From Anaerobutyricum hallii (lineage in GTDB: Bacteria > Bacillota > Clostridia > Lachnospirales > Lachnospiraceae), in NCBI RefSeq assembly GCF_900209925.1, contig NZ_LT907978.1, forward strand, positions 1,113,219-1,177,218: 64,000 nucleotides of DNA. The letters run 5' to 3'. The notes below the pieces were generated by a model. The model was not told the origin of the DNA. It saw only the letters and a list, made by a program, of their open reading frames with translations, and made no database searches. Position 1 is the first letter of the stretch, and each line of letters starts with the position of its first letter. This document shows, in pieces, positions 25,926 through 33,211 of the stretch. Made by a program: the position numbers and the translations under genes.

Positions 25926-27134
25926 ATGTTAATCGTTAAAAAATTCGGAGGAACATCTGTAGGAAACAAAGAAAGAATTTTAAATGTTGCCAAGAGATGT
26001 ATCGAAGATTATCAAAAGGGTAATGATGTTGTTGTTGTTTTATCCGCTATGGGTAAATCAACAGATGAACTGATCAATATGGCAAAAGATATCAATCCGA
26101 CACCATCAAAAAGAGAGCTGGATATGCTTGTTACAACAGGAGAACAGGTTTCTGTATCCCTCATGGCAATGGCAATGGGTTCATTAGGTGTGCCGGCGAT
26201 TTCATTGAATGCATTTCAGGTAGCGATGCATACAACACACCGTTATGGTAATGCACAGTTAAAGAGAATTGATACAGATCGTATCCGTAATGAATTAGAA
26301 CAGAGAAAGATCGTTCTTGTTACCGGATTCCAGGGAATTGATAAGTTTGATAACGTAACAACACTTGGAAGAGGTGGTTCTGATACAACAGCAGTAGCAC
26401 TGGCAGCGGCTCTTAATGCAGATGCCTGCGAGATTTACACAGATGTAGATGGTGTTTATACAGCAGACCCACGTTACGTGAAGAAGGCAAGAAAGCTTGA
26501 TGAGATTACTTATGATGAGATGCTTGATTTGGCTTCTCTTGGAGCGGGTGTACTTCACAATCGTTCCGTAGAGATGGCAAAGAAATATGGAGTACAGTTA
26601 GTAGTTAGATCAAGTTTAAATAATAACGAAGGAACAATCGTCAGGGAGGAAGTAAACATGGAAAAGATGCTTGTAAGCGGTGTTGCAGCCGATAAGAATG
26701 CCACAAGAATTGCAGTAATTGGATTAAAGGATGAACCGGGAATCGCATTCCATCTCTTTAATGCCCTTGCAAAATATAACATTAACGTTGATATTATCTT
26801 ACAGTCTGTAGGACGTAACGGAACAAAGGATATTTCCTTTACTGTAGCAGAAGATGAAGCGGATGAGGCAGTAGCGATCATCCAGAAGAGCTTTCCAAAG
26901 AGCGAGTATAACAAGATTGACGAAGAAAAAGACGTTGCAAAGATTTCTATCGTAGGTGCCGGCATGATGACACATCCAGGTGTTGCAGCTTCTATGTTTG
27001 AAGCGTTATATGATGCAGGCGTTAACATTAAGATGATCAGCACTTCTGAGATTCGTGTTACAGTTCTCATTGACGAGAAATATACAGAAAGAGCATTAAA
27101 TGCAGTACATGACAAGTTCGCATTAGGCGACTAA
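25926..27134 (+). CDS. lysC: Aspartate kinase (alpha subunit)
   Basis: Phosphorylates aspartate, the first step toward lysine, threonine and methionine. The 402-residue protein starts LIVKKFGGTSVG, then has VVVVLSAMGKSTDEL near residue 37, TTGEQVSVSLMAMAM near 72, TLGRGGSDTTAVALAAAL near 151 and tandem ACT domains from about residue 255. The start at 25926 has GGGAGGA 5 nt upstream; an upstream in-frame ATG at 25893 lacks one. A strong internal ribosome site precedes Met245 (see the next entry). No lysine riboswitch is visible in the 140-bp upstream gap. Confidence 0.95.
   Translation: MLIVKKFGGTSVGNKERILNVAKRCIEDYQKGNDVVVVLSAMGKSTDELINMAKDINPTPSKRELDMLVTTGEQVSVSLMAMAMGSLGVPAISLNAFQVAMHTTHRYGNAQLKRIDTDRIRNELEQRKIVLVTGFQGIDKFDNVTTLGRGGSDTTAVALAAALNADACEIYTDVDGVYTADPRYVKKARKLDEITYDEMLDLASLGAGVLHNRSVEMAKKYGVQLVVRSSLNNNEGTIVREEVNMEKMLVSGVAADKNATRIAVIGLKDEPGIAFHLFNALAKYNINVDIILQSVGRNGTKDISFTVAEDEADEAVAIIQKSFPKSEYNKIDEEKDVAKISIVGAGMMTHPGVAASMFEALYDAGVNIKMISTSEIRVTVLIDEKYTERALNAVHDKFALGD
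26658..27134 (+). CDS. lysC: Internal in-frame start: predicted aspartate kinase beta subunit
   Basis: Within lysC, GGGAGGA at 26644-26650 lies 7 nt before an in-frame ATG at 26658. Translation from here gives 158 residues made of the two ACT regulatory domains only. Bacillus subtilis LysC (aspartokinase II) is known to make such a beta subunit from an internal start and to form an alpha2-beta2 enzyme. Here the site is as strong as the gene's main start, which supports the same arrangement. Confidence 0.75.
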   Translation: MEKMLVSGVAADKNATRIAVIGLKDEPGIAFHLFNALAKYNINVDIILQSVGRNGTKDISFTVAEDEADEAVAIIQKSFPKSEYNKIDEEKDVAKISIVGAGMMTHPGVAASMFEALYDAGVNIKMISTSEIRVTVLIDEKYTERALNAVHDKFALGD

Positions 27135-27152
27135 TTCTGAACTGTAGATTTC

Positions 27153-27655
27153 GTATAGACGAAAAAAGAAAAACTGCCATATCCCATCTGCTCTGTAGTC
27201 GCTGTGATTAAGATGCTAAACCGCATCTTAATCACGCTCCGAAGCCGCATCTGGGATATGGCAGTTTTTCTTTTTTCTGTCTACTCTAAATCCATAGTTT
27301 GCAAGAGTGGGGATGTTCCAGAAGGTTATGACTTTCCGAGAAATTAAATTCAAAAGGATTGACATTCAAATCGCTGTATATATTTGGAAATTAGTTGTAT
27401 CAGATGCGTGATAACTTCACTTCTACATGACATCCCACGACAAAAAAGTTCTCTTCTGGAGTTTTTATCTGAATAAAAATCGTAGATTTCTGGACATCCC
27501 CATTCTCACCAACTGTAGATTTACAGTACTCAGAAAAAAGAAATCATCCCCTATCCCAGATGCGGCTTGGGAGCGTATTTAAGATGCGGATGAGCATCTT
27601 AAATACAGCGACTACAGAGCAGATGGGATAGGGGATGATTTCTTTTTTCGTCTAC
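27153..27655. repeat. Composite palindromic element C3 (two class I hairpins, inverted)
   Basis: Left hairpin 27153-27284, right hairpin 27524-27655. The interior is shorter than in C1 and C2 (about 240 bp), and words such as GACATTCAAAT, CAGATGCGTGA and CTTCACTTCTACATG are shared with C1 near 6225-6290. It lies between lysC and the dCMP deaminase gene, which point the same way; this is the only fully visible site that is not between convergent genes. Confidence 0.85.
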
Positions 27656-27736
27656 CTGAAATCTACAAATCAGGATTGTTTTATAAATATTTTTGTGTTA
27701 TGATTAAAGAAAATATCGAGGACAGGAGAGTAAGCG

Positions 27737-28216
27737 ATGAAAAGACAAGACTACTTATCGTGGGATGCCTATTTTATGGGTGTAGCCCTTCTTTCTGCGC
27801 AGAGAAGTAAGGATAATAATACGCAGGTTGGCTCCTGCATTGTTGATCCGCATAATAAGATTCTCTCTATGGGGTATAATGGAATGCCGACAGGATGCAG
27901 TGATGACAGAATGCCATGGGAACGGAAGGGAACTCCGCTTGATACAAAGTATTTATATGTGTGCCATGCGGAACTGAATTCTATACTTAATTATAGTGGC
28001 GGTTCTTTAAGAGGAGCGCGTATTTATACTACTTTATTTCCATGTAATGAGTGTACTAAGGCGATTATCCAGGCGGGAATTACAGAAGTAATCTACTATT
28101 CTGATAAGTATGCGGATACAGATTCTACGATTGCAGCGAAAAGAATGTTTGATATGGTAGGAATTACTTACAGGCAGTACCAGAAAGAAGAAAAAGAGCT
28201 GGTTCTGGATTTGTAA
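27737..28216 (+). CDS. Deoxycytidylate (dCMP) deaminase family protein
   Basis: Deaminates dCMP to dUMP, supplying thymidylate synthesis. The 159 residues carry the zinc and catalytic motif HAELNSIL near residue 77 and PCNECTKAI near residue 101, plus VGSCIVDPHNKILSMGYNGM near 31, typical of the ComEB/dCMP deaminase family. GACAGGAGAGTAAGCG precedes the ATG. It has no close operon partner; a promoter for infC starts about 55 bp after its end. Confidence 0.9.
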   Translation: MKRQDYLSWDAYFMGVALLSAQRSKDNNTQVGSCIVDPHNKILSMGYNGMPTGCSDDRMPWERKGTPLDTKYLYVCHAELNSILNYSGGSLRGARIYTTLFPCNECTKAIIQAGITEVIYYSDKYADTDSTIAAKRMFDMVGITYRQYQKEEKELVLDL

Positions 28217-28270
28217 AAGACATAAATGTCTTGATAGATGAATAGAATTTAAAAAAGTGACAAAAAAGAC

Positions 28271-28299
28271 TTGACATGTTGTCTGGGTAATGCTATAGT
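28271..28299 (+). promoter_or_regulatory. Promoter of infC-rpmI-rplT
   Basis: Consensus TTGACA at 28271-28276 and TATAGT at 28294-28299, exactly 17 bp apart. Confidence 0.8.
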
Positions 28300-28304
28300 A
28301 ATTA

Positions 28305-28528
28305 AGGTTATTGAGTAACAGAAAAGCAGAGTATCCACTCTCACCTTAGCACGTATGGTGACTCGGGTTAATATCGTATATATAATGAACTGTTTTGACA
28401 GGGATTATGAGATATTTTGTGGATGGTCTTGTGACTGTCCATTTTTTCTATGTTTTTCATGGGTGTTTGGGCACAAGGTGTACTTGAATTGCCGGACTAA
28501 TGTTTATTTTTTATGGAGGTGTACTACT
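28305..28528 (+). ncRNA. 5' leader of infC operon (L20/IF-3 type autogenous leader)
   Basis: A roughly 220-nt untranslated leader precedes infC. It opens with GAGTATCCACTCTCACC (about 28328) and ACGTATGGTGACTCGGGTT, a sequence I recall as common at the head of clostridial infC leaders. It ends in a terminator-like hairpin at 28420 before the ribosome site. In Bacillus the equivalent leader binds L20 and triggers premature termination. Assignment to a specific Rfam family needs a covariance search. Confidence 0.65.
28420..28449 (+). terminator. Attenuator terminator in the infC leader
   Basis: TGGATGGTC (28420-28428) pairs completely, with two G-U pairs, with GACTGTCCA (28433-28441), loop TTGT, followed by TTTTTTCT. 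It lies about 80 nt before the infC start, so it can stop transcription before the operon. Confidence 0.7.
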
Positions 28529-29035
28529 ATTAACGAATTAATGATTAATGAACAGGTACGTGACAGAGAGGTTAGAGTTATCAGCAGTGATGGAGAGCAG
28601 CTTGGAATTATGTCTTCAAAGGAAGCTATGAAGCTTGCAAGAGAGGCAGAACTTGACCTTGTAAAGATTGCTCCGAATGCAAAGCCGCCTGTGTGCAAGA
28701 TTATTGATTATGGAAAATATAGATATGAGCTTGCCCGTAAAGAGAAGGAAGCTAAGAAAAAGCAGAAGACGATTGATGTGAAGGAAGTAAGACTTTCACC
28801 GAATATCGATAAGAATGACCTGAATACCAAGATCAATCAGGCAAGAAAGTTCCTTTCTAAAGGCGATAAAGTAAAGGTAACTCTTCGTTTCAGAGGAAGA
28901 GAACTTGCTCATGTGAATTCCAGTAAGGGAATTCTTGAGGATTTTGCACAGCAGCTTTCAGATATAGCTGTTGTTGATAAACAGCCTAAATTTGAAGGAA
29001 GAAGTATGATAATGTTTTTAACTGAAAAACGTTAA
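28529..29035 (+). CDS. infC: Translation initiation factor IF-3, predicted AUU start
   Basis: IF-3 binds the 30S subunit and checks start codons. The start is assigned to ATT at 28529: GGAGGT (28515-28520) lies 8 nt upstream, whereas the in-frame ATG at 28541 is 20 nt away and the ATG at 28355 lies inside the leader. An AUU start is established for infC in Escherichia coli and Bacillus and lets IF-3 limit its own synthesis. The 168-residue product contains INEQVRDREVRVIS, AKPPVCKIIDYGKYRYE near residue 55, EVRLSPNIDKND near 85, and the C-terminal domain VKVTLRFRGRE near 112. Confidence 0.88.
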   Translation: MNELMINEQVRDREVRVISSDGEQLGIMSSKEAMKLAREAELDLVKIAPNAKPPVCKIIDYGKYRYELARKEKEAKKKQKTIDVKEVRLSPNIDKNDLNTKINQARKFLSKGDKVKVTLRFRGRELAHVNSSKGILEDFAQQLSDIAVVDKQPKFEGRSMIMFLTEKR

Positions 29036-29065
29036 TTAAGATTAGAAATTAGGAGGACTAATATT

Positions 29066-29263
29066 ATGCCAAAAATGAAAACAAGCAGAGCAGCTGCAAA
29101 ACGTTTTAAAAAGACAGGTAGTGGAAAGTTAAAAAGAAATAAAGCTTACAAGAGCCATATCTTAACAAAGAAATCTCAGAAGAGAAAAAGAAATTTAAGA
29201 AAAGCTGCAATGACAGATGCAACTAACGTAAAGAACATGAAGAAGATTTTACCATATCTTTAA
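29066..29263 (+). CDS. rpmI: 50S ribosomal protein L35
   Basis: The 65-residue, very basic protein begins [20 protein letters not shown] and ends MKKILPYL, as in bacterial L35. It is the second gene of the conserved infC-rpmI-rplT operon, 30 nt after infC, with AGGAGGACTAATATT before the ATG. Confidence 0.97.
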   Translation: MPKMKTSRAAAKRFKKTGSGKLKRNKAYKSHILTKKSQKRKRNLRKAAMTDATNVKNMKKILPYL

Positions 29264-29286
29264 TCGTATATAGGAGGAAGTAATTA

Positions 29287-29643
29287 ATGGCTAGAGTAAA
29301 AGGCGCAATTGGCGCAAAGAAAAGACATAACAGAACACTGAAGCTTGCAAAAGGTTACAGAGGAGCAAGATCTAAACAGTATAGAGTAGCTAAACAGTCC
29401 GTAATGAGAGCTTTAACAAGCGCTTACGCAGGAAGAAAGCAGAGAAAGAGACAGTTCAGACAGTTATGGATCGCACGTATCAACGCTGCAGCAAGAATGA
29501 ACGGACTTTCTTACAGCAAGTTCATGTACGGCTTAAAGTTAGCAGGTGTAGAAGTTAACAGAAAGATGCTTTCCGAGATGGCAATCGCTGATCCGGCAGG
29601 TTTCGCAGCTCTTGCAGAATTAGCAAAGAGCAAATTAGCATAA
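29287..29643 (+). CDS. rplT: 50S ribosomal protein L20
   Basis: The 118-residue basic protein begins [20 protein letters not shown] and contains [19 protein letters not shown] near residue 55, matching L20. L20 is needed early in 50S assembly and is the usual repressor acting on the leader of this operon. AGGAGGAAGTAATT precedes the ATG, 23 nt after rpmI. Confidence 0.97.
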   Translation: MARVKGAIGAKKRHNRTLKLAKGYRGARSKQYRVAKQSVMRALTSAYAGRKQRKRQFRQLWIARINAAARMNGLSYSKFMYGLKLAGVEVNRKMLSEMAIADPAGFAALAELAKSKLA

Positions 29644-29654
29644 TGAAGGTTAAG

Positions 29655-29684
29655 GCCAGCAGATATTATCTGCTGGCTTTTTTA
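29655..29684 (+). terminator. Intrinsic terminator of the infC operon
   Basis: GCCAGCAGATA pairs with TATCTGCTGGC, followed by TTTTTT, directly after rplT. Confidence 0.9.
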
Positions 29685-29750
29685 TTTACAAAAAAGTTGT
29701 CCATTTATTAAATAACATTAATTTTTATTTCTAAAAGGGAGGAGATAGTT

Positions 29751-30833
29751 ATGAAAAATGTAAAGGTTATTAAAAAGGCTGCAATTTTTTTAATGGTGTT
29801 TGTTCTGGCATTCAGCTCGTTAAGTGCAGCAGCAGCAGTTACTTATAAAACAGGTAATCGTACTGTTCGCTACAGAGGTGCAAATTATAAAGTATATTAT
29901 AATAGTAAGAGAGTGAATAGTGTAACAAGACCATCTTTGATGATTAACGGAAATATTATGATTCCATATCATTATACAATGGTAAAAAGAGGACCAAAAG
30001 TATCTATATCAAAAGCGAATAAAGGAAAGACAATAACGCTTTCTGCGAATGGAAATCAAGTAAGGTTTTATCTAAATAAAAAGTACATAAAAGTAAATGG
30101 AAAAAAAGAGAATATTCGTACTGCTCCTGTTAAAGCAAAGATAGGGGGAACTAGTCTTATAATGCTTCCAGCAAGAGTTGCTTTTGAGGAGCTGGGATTT
30201 CATTATATATATAACAAATCTAAAAAGGCAATCTATGTGACAGGAAATACAACGACAACAAATGCACCGGCCTCAACACCGATTGTGAATGAACCGGCGG
30301 TGAATACAGGTCTTCAGGCAACAGCTTTTAAGAATATGAGTACACAGGAATTTATTAATGCAGTAGGACCGATTGCAAGAGAAGATTACAGAAAAACAGG
30401 TGTGCTTGCCTCTGTTACTTTGGCGCAGGCAATTAATGAGAGTGGCTGGGGTAAGTCAGGGCTTACACAGAATTCCAACAATATGTTCGGTATGAAAACT
30501 TCTCTTTCCGGTAATAGCTGGTCAGGATCAGTGTGGGATGGAAGAAGTTATGTAGAAGTGAAGACAAGAGAAGAGTATAACGGAAAGAAAGTGACTATTA
30601 CTGCGAAGTTCCGTAAATATCCTTCTGTAGCACAGTCTATCGCTGATCATTCCGCATATCTTTCTAACGCTATGAATGGTGCGAGAAGACGATATAATGG
30701 ACTTACAGACACAAAGAGTTATTCTTCTCAGCTTACAATTCTTCAAAAAGGCGGATATTGTACATGGTCGGGATATGTATCAGAGCTGACAACGCTTATT
30801 AAAAAATATAATCTGACAAAGTGGGATAATTAA
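29751..30833 (+). CDS. Secreted glucosaminidase with copper-amine-oxidase-like N-terminal domain
   Basis: A 360-residue cell-wall hydrolase likely cutting peptidoglycan glycan at N-acetylglucosamine. It has a signal peptide (FLMVFVLAFSSLSAAAA, residues 13-29), then a Cu_amine_oxidN1-type stalk (PSLMINGNIMIPYHYTM near 62 and LPARVAFEELGFHY near 142). The GH73 glucosaminidase domain follows: GVLASVTLAQAINESGWGKS near 221 with the likely catalytic Glu, and NNMFGMKTS near 244. GGGAGGAGATAGTT precedes the ATG. The next gene begins 6 nt later, so the two probably form an operon. Confidence 0.88.
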   Translation: MKNVKVIKKAAIFLMVFVLAFSSLSAAAAVTYKTGNRTVRYRGANYKVYYNSKRVNSVTRPSLMINGNIMIPYHYTMVKRGPKVSISKANKGKTITLSANGNQVRFYLNKKYIKVNGKKENIRTAPVKAKIGGTSLIMLPARVAFEELGFHYIYNKSKKAIYVTGNTTTTNAPASTPIVNEPAVNTGLQATAFKNMSTQEFINAVGPIAREDYRKTGVLASVTLAQAINESGWGKSGLTQNSNNMFGMKTSLSGNSWSGSVWDGRSYVEVKTREEYNGKKVTITAKFRKYPSVAQSIADHSAYLSNAMNGARRRYNGLTDTKSYSSQLTILQKGGYCTWSGYVSELTTLIKKYNLTKWDN

Positions 30834-30839
30834 TGGTTT

Positions 30840-31529
30840 ATGGTAAAAAAAGAAAATGATCAGGAATTGCTATCAGTAAAGAAGACGATTCTTTCGATGT
30901 CATTTTCGTTGGTATTGGTAGCAGCAGTGCTTCTATTTATTTTTGGGTTTCGATATTTTTTGAGCGGAAGAGAGTATAAAGGTGCGAATGTTCAAAAAGA
31001 AGAACGAAAGAATGATTATGATGCACATAAAGAATATCTGGAAACAGATAAGTCATTTAAGGCCGGCTATATTATGATAAAGAATTTGCCTGCAAAAGGG
31101 TTATATATATCAGAATTACCGGGAAAGAAAGAAAATAGTTCTACTTATTTAAAAAGTGGGCAGATTCTTTGGGCAAGCAAAAAGGGAACATATAAAGATA
31201 AAACATATTATCATCTGAAAAATGGAATGTATTTGTATGCCAGCGAAAAGTACATGGAAGAACTTGCTTCTTATGAGAAACTGGAAGGATATGTAGCTAT
31301 TACATATATTAGTTCCACTGGAGTAAGACTTCGTAAATGGGCGGATTTTCAGGCGGATAATGTAGTAAAGTCTGTTTATGTTGGTGATAAAGTACAGGTA
31401 AAAGGCAAGGTTACACGAAAGAACGGAGAATCTGCTTATATTACAGATAAAGGACTTTATCTTACGACAGACATTCAGTATTTAAACGACTATACAACGG
31501 AAGCAGACTCATCAGAAAATGAAAAATAA
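30840..31529 (+). CDS. Membrane-anchored protein with SH3-like domain
   Basis: The 229-residue protein has one N-terminal membrane segment (residues 17-36, FSLVLVAAVLLFIFGFRYF) and an extracellular part. Near residue 150 lies GYVAITYISSTGVRLRKW, then VVKSVYVGDKVQVKGKV, which looks like a bacterial SH3 domain of the kind that binds cell wall; an earlier segment near residue 85 may be a second, diverged copy. It follows the glucosaminidase by 6 nt, so a role in wall remodelling is likely. The ribosome site is weak, so the start is less sure. Confidence 0.65.
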   Translation: MVKKENDQELLSVKKTILSMSFSLVLVAAVLLFIFGFRYFLSGREYKGANVQKEERKNDYDAHKEYLETDKSFKAGYIMIKNLPAKGLYISELPGKKENSSTYLKSGQILWASKKGTYKDKTYYHLKNGMYLYASEKYMEELASYEKLEGYVAITYISSTGVRLRKWADFQADNVVKSVYVGDKVQVKGKVTRKNGESAYITDKGLYLTTDIQYLNDYTTEADSSENEK

Positions 31530-31537
31530 AAAGTCTT

Positions 31538-31622
31538 CTGTAGCAGATGGGAAATTAGATACAGTTAAAAGTTTAAGTACATTTTAATTGTATGAATATC
31601 ATATCTGCTACAGGGGATTTTT
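31538..31622 (+). terminator. Possible terminator with long loop
   Basis: CTGTAGCAGAT (31538-31548) pairs with ATCTGCTACAG (31603-31613), followed by GGGGATTTTTAT. The loop is about 54 nt. Confidence 0.45.
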
Positions 31623-31682
31623 ATCTCAGTCGAGAAGACTCCCACTTCTTTCAGGTGGTGAGTGACAGCGGCTCGACTTGAA
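31622..31682. repeat. 61-bp hairpin repeat, copy 2
   Basis: Nearly identical to 19471-19531 (about four base differences), with the same ends and the same AGTCGAG / CTCGACT outer stem. It lies in the gap between the SH3-like gene and the first tRNA-Leu. Beyond it, 31683-31769 is A/T-rich with nothing recognised. Confidence 0.75.
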
Positions 31683-31769
31683 TTTGCCAGAAATAGAAGA
31701 TGAAAAGGGTAAGTTTATTTTACTTATAGTTAAAAATTTTGAAAAAATTAAAAAAATTTAAAAAAGTGC

Positions 31770-31797
31770 TTGCAATTTAAAAAAACTGTGTTATAAT
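31770..31797 (+). promoter_or_regulatory. Promoter of tRNA-Leu copy 1
   Basis: TTGCAA at 31770-31775, 16-bp spacer, TATAAT at 31792-31797. Confidence 0.75.
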
Positions 31798-31829
31798 AAT
31801 TTTTGTCAGTGAGAGATAATTACTGATAA

Positions 31830-31914
31830 GCAGTTGTGGCGGAATTGGCATACGCGCTAGACTAAGGATCTAGTCCGGGCTGACTGGGTACGGGTTCAAG
31901 TCCCGTCAACTGCA
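31830..31914 (+). tRNA. tRNA-Leu (anticodon AAG), copy 1
   Basis: An 85-nt type II tRNA. The acceptor arms GCAGTTG / CAACTGC pair, the anticodon stem CTAGA / TCTAG encloses CTAAGGA giving anticodon AAG (leucine, CUU), a long variable arm follows, and the T arm is ACGGG-TTCAAGT-CCCGT. The discriminator is A and no CCA is encoded. Confidence 0.92.
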
Positions 31915-31917
31915 TGA

Positions 31918-31953
31918 GAGCTGAAGACATAAAGTTTTCAGCTCTTTGTTTTT
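31918..31953 (+). terminator. Terminator after tRNA-Leu copy 1
   Basis: GAGCTGAA pairs with TTCAGCTC, followed by TTTGTTTTT. Confidence 0.85.
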
Positions 31954-31991
31954 ATCATAAAAATATGATATGAAATTTAATAAAAAAATAC

Positions 31992-32020
31992 TTGCATTAG
32001 AAGTAATGTTATGGTATACT
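31992..32020 (+). promoter_or_regulatory. Promoter of tRNA-Leu copy 2
   Basis: TTGCAT at 31992-31997, 17-bp spacer, TATACT at 32015-32020. Confidence 0.75.
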
Positions 32021-32054
32021 AATTTTCGTTGGTGAGCAAGAGATTCACTGATAA

Positions 32055-32139
32055 GCAGTTGTGGCGGAATTGGCATACGCGCTAGACTAAGGATCTAGTC
32101 CGGGCTGACTGGGTACGGGTTCAAGTCCCGTCAACTGCA
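32055..32139 (+). tRNA. tRNA-Leu (anticodon AAG), copy 2
   Basis: Identical in all 85 nt to the copy at 31830. It has its own promoter and terminator, so the two are separate transcription units rather than one tandem transcript. Confidence 0.92.
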
Positions 32140-32141
32140 TA

Positions 32142-32178
32142 AGAGCTGAAGATGATAAGTCTTCAGCTCTTTTTGTTT
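32142..32178 (+). terminator. Terminator after tRNA-Leu copy 2
   Basis: AGAGCTGAAGA pairs with TCTTCAGCTCT, followed by TTTTGTTTT, clearly related to the terminator of copy 1. Confidence 0.85.
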
Positions 32179-32301
32179 TATAGAAAATCGCTCCTACGTA
32201 GAGTAAGAGAATGTGCGAAGACACAGTATTTGTTATTATGATTTGTTCTAAATAAAAATAGAATTCATACACTGTATAAAAATATTCAGGTACGGAGATA
32301 C

Positions 32302-32682
32302 ATGGACGGGATTTCTTATAAAAAATGGATGGATAGGATAGGAAGAGTGTTAGTGTCTGTTATAATTGCTGTTTTGCTAACAATGCTCTTTCTGGCTGTA
32401 TTTGCATTTGCTATGTTAAAGGGAAGCTTATCTGCTTCTGTAGAAAAGATTGGCCTGATTGTAATGAGCGTTATTGCCTGCTTTGTCGGTGGATTTTTTT
32501 GCGGAAAGAAAAATACGAAGAAAAGGTATTTATGGGGACTGGGGGTTGGTGCTTTATATTGTTTGTTTTTTTCAGTGATACGTGTGGGAATGGGGCAGCC
32601 TTTTATGGCAGATAAAACAGCATTTTTTACGACACTTTTATATTGTGCAGCCGGAGGGATGCTTGGAGGAATGTTGAGTTAA
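32302..32682 (+). CDS. Small four-helix membrane protein, TIGR04086-like
   Basis: The 126-residue protein has four probable membrane helices (about 15-40, 47-68, 76-98, 104-126), a glycine-rich GGFFCGKKNTKK loop and the ending GGMLGGML. From memory, the TIGR04086 family has this size and topology and is typically encoded beside the SCIFF peptide, as here (115 bp upstream of it). Its role in SCIFF biology, perhaps export or immunity, is unproven. GGAG lies 5 nt before the ATG. Confidence 0.7.
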   Translation: MDGISYKKWMDRIGRVLVSVIIAVLLTMLFLAVFAFAMLKGSLSASVEKIGLIVMSVIACFVGGFFCGKKNTKKRYLWGLGVGALYCLFFSVIRVGMGQPFMADKTAFFTTLLYCAAGGMLGGMLS

Positions 32683-32705
32683 GTAGAGGTCTCTTTAAAA
32701 AGGTC

Positions 32706-32734
32706 TTTTCTTACGGGAGGGTTTGTGTTATAAT
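32706..32734 (+). promoter_or_regulatory. Promoter of the SCIFF peptide gene
   Basis: TTTTCT at 32706-32711 and a perfect TATAAT at 32729-32734 with 17 bp between. Confidence 0.6.
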
Positions 32735-32797
32735 AACCTACAAAGTGTCATCTTAGATGCTTTGCATACTAGATTATGAAGTGAGGAGGCGTTATTA

Positions 32798-32944
32798 ATG
32801 AAACGTGTAAAGACACTGACCGGAAACAAGACATACGGTACTACCATGTGTAAAGGTGGATGCGGTGAATGCCAGACATCCTGCCAGTCTGCCTGCAAGA
32901 CATCTTGTACAGTAGGTAACCAGACTTGCGAGAGTAATAAATAA
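32798..32944 (+). CDS. SCIFF ranthipeptide precursor (seven cysteines)
   Basis: A 48-residue peptide absent from usual ORF lists because of its size. It begins KRVKTLTGNKTYGT, and the core has Cys at residues 18, 22, 25, 29, 33, 37 and 44 with the hallmark SACKTSCTVGNQTC. SCIFF (six cysteines in forty-five) peptides are modified by a radical-SAM/SPASM enzyme that forms Cys-Thr thioether bonds. Here Cys33 and Thr38 match the Cys32-Thr37 link reported for the Clostridium thermocellum peptide. Cys18 is extra to the usual six. GAGGAGGCGTTATTA precedes the ATG, and the maturase gene follows. Confidence 0.93.
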   Translation: MKRVKTLTGNKTYGTTMCKGGCGECQTSCQSACKTSCTVGNQTCESNK

Positions 32945-32957
32945 TTAAAAAGCACAA

Positions 32958-33020
32958 CAGGAAGATTGCTTCCTGACATATGCTTGAAGTAGGGTGAACT
33001 GTCTTTGCGGTCAGTTCACC
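32958..33020 (+). promoter_or_regulatory. Two consecutive hairpins between SCIFF and its maturase
   Basis: CAGGAAG-attg-CTTCCTG at 32958-32975 and GGTGAACTG (32993-33001) / CAGTTCACC (33012-33020) with TTATCTCTTG after. The second may act as a leaky terminator or the pair may protect the peptide mRNA, giving more peptide than enzyme. Confidence 0.55.
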
Positions 33021-33141
33021 TTATCTCTTGTATAGAAATTTTATAATATAAATTTTATATAAAAATTTTGTATGAAATCTTGTATGGAAAAGTATTTTCC
33101 TAAGATCACTTTATGATAATTTGATAAATATCGTAAGAATT

Positions 33142-33165
33142 CTCCTACCATTACAGGTGGGAGGA
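33142..33165. repeat. Short hairpin related to the CTCCCACC repeat motif
   Basis: CTCCTACC pairs with GGTGGGAG around the loop ATTACA. The same word pair forms the centre of the 61-bp and 181-bp repeats. It lies in the leader of the maturase gene. Confidence 0.4.
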
Positions 33166-33211
33166 TATCACATATAGAAGAGAAGTAAGAGAGTAGAAAG
33201 GGATAATTAAC

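Noticed and set aside
27135-27736. Composite elements as insertion sequences with a transposase
   Set aside because: No open frame in any composite exceeds a short palindrome by-product, so at most they are non-autonomous.
28355-28528. N-terminal extension of IF-3 from an ATG at 28355
   Set aside because: It would translate through the leader and the attenuator hairpin, has no ribosome site, and gives a sequence unlike any IF-3 N-terminus.
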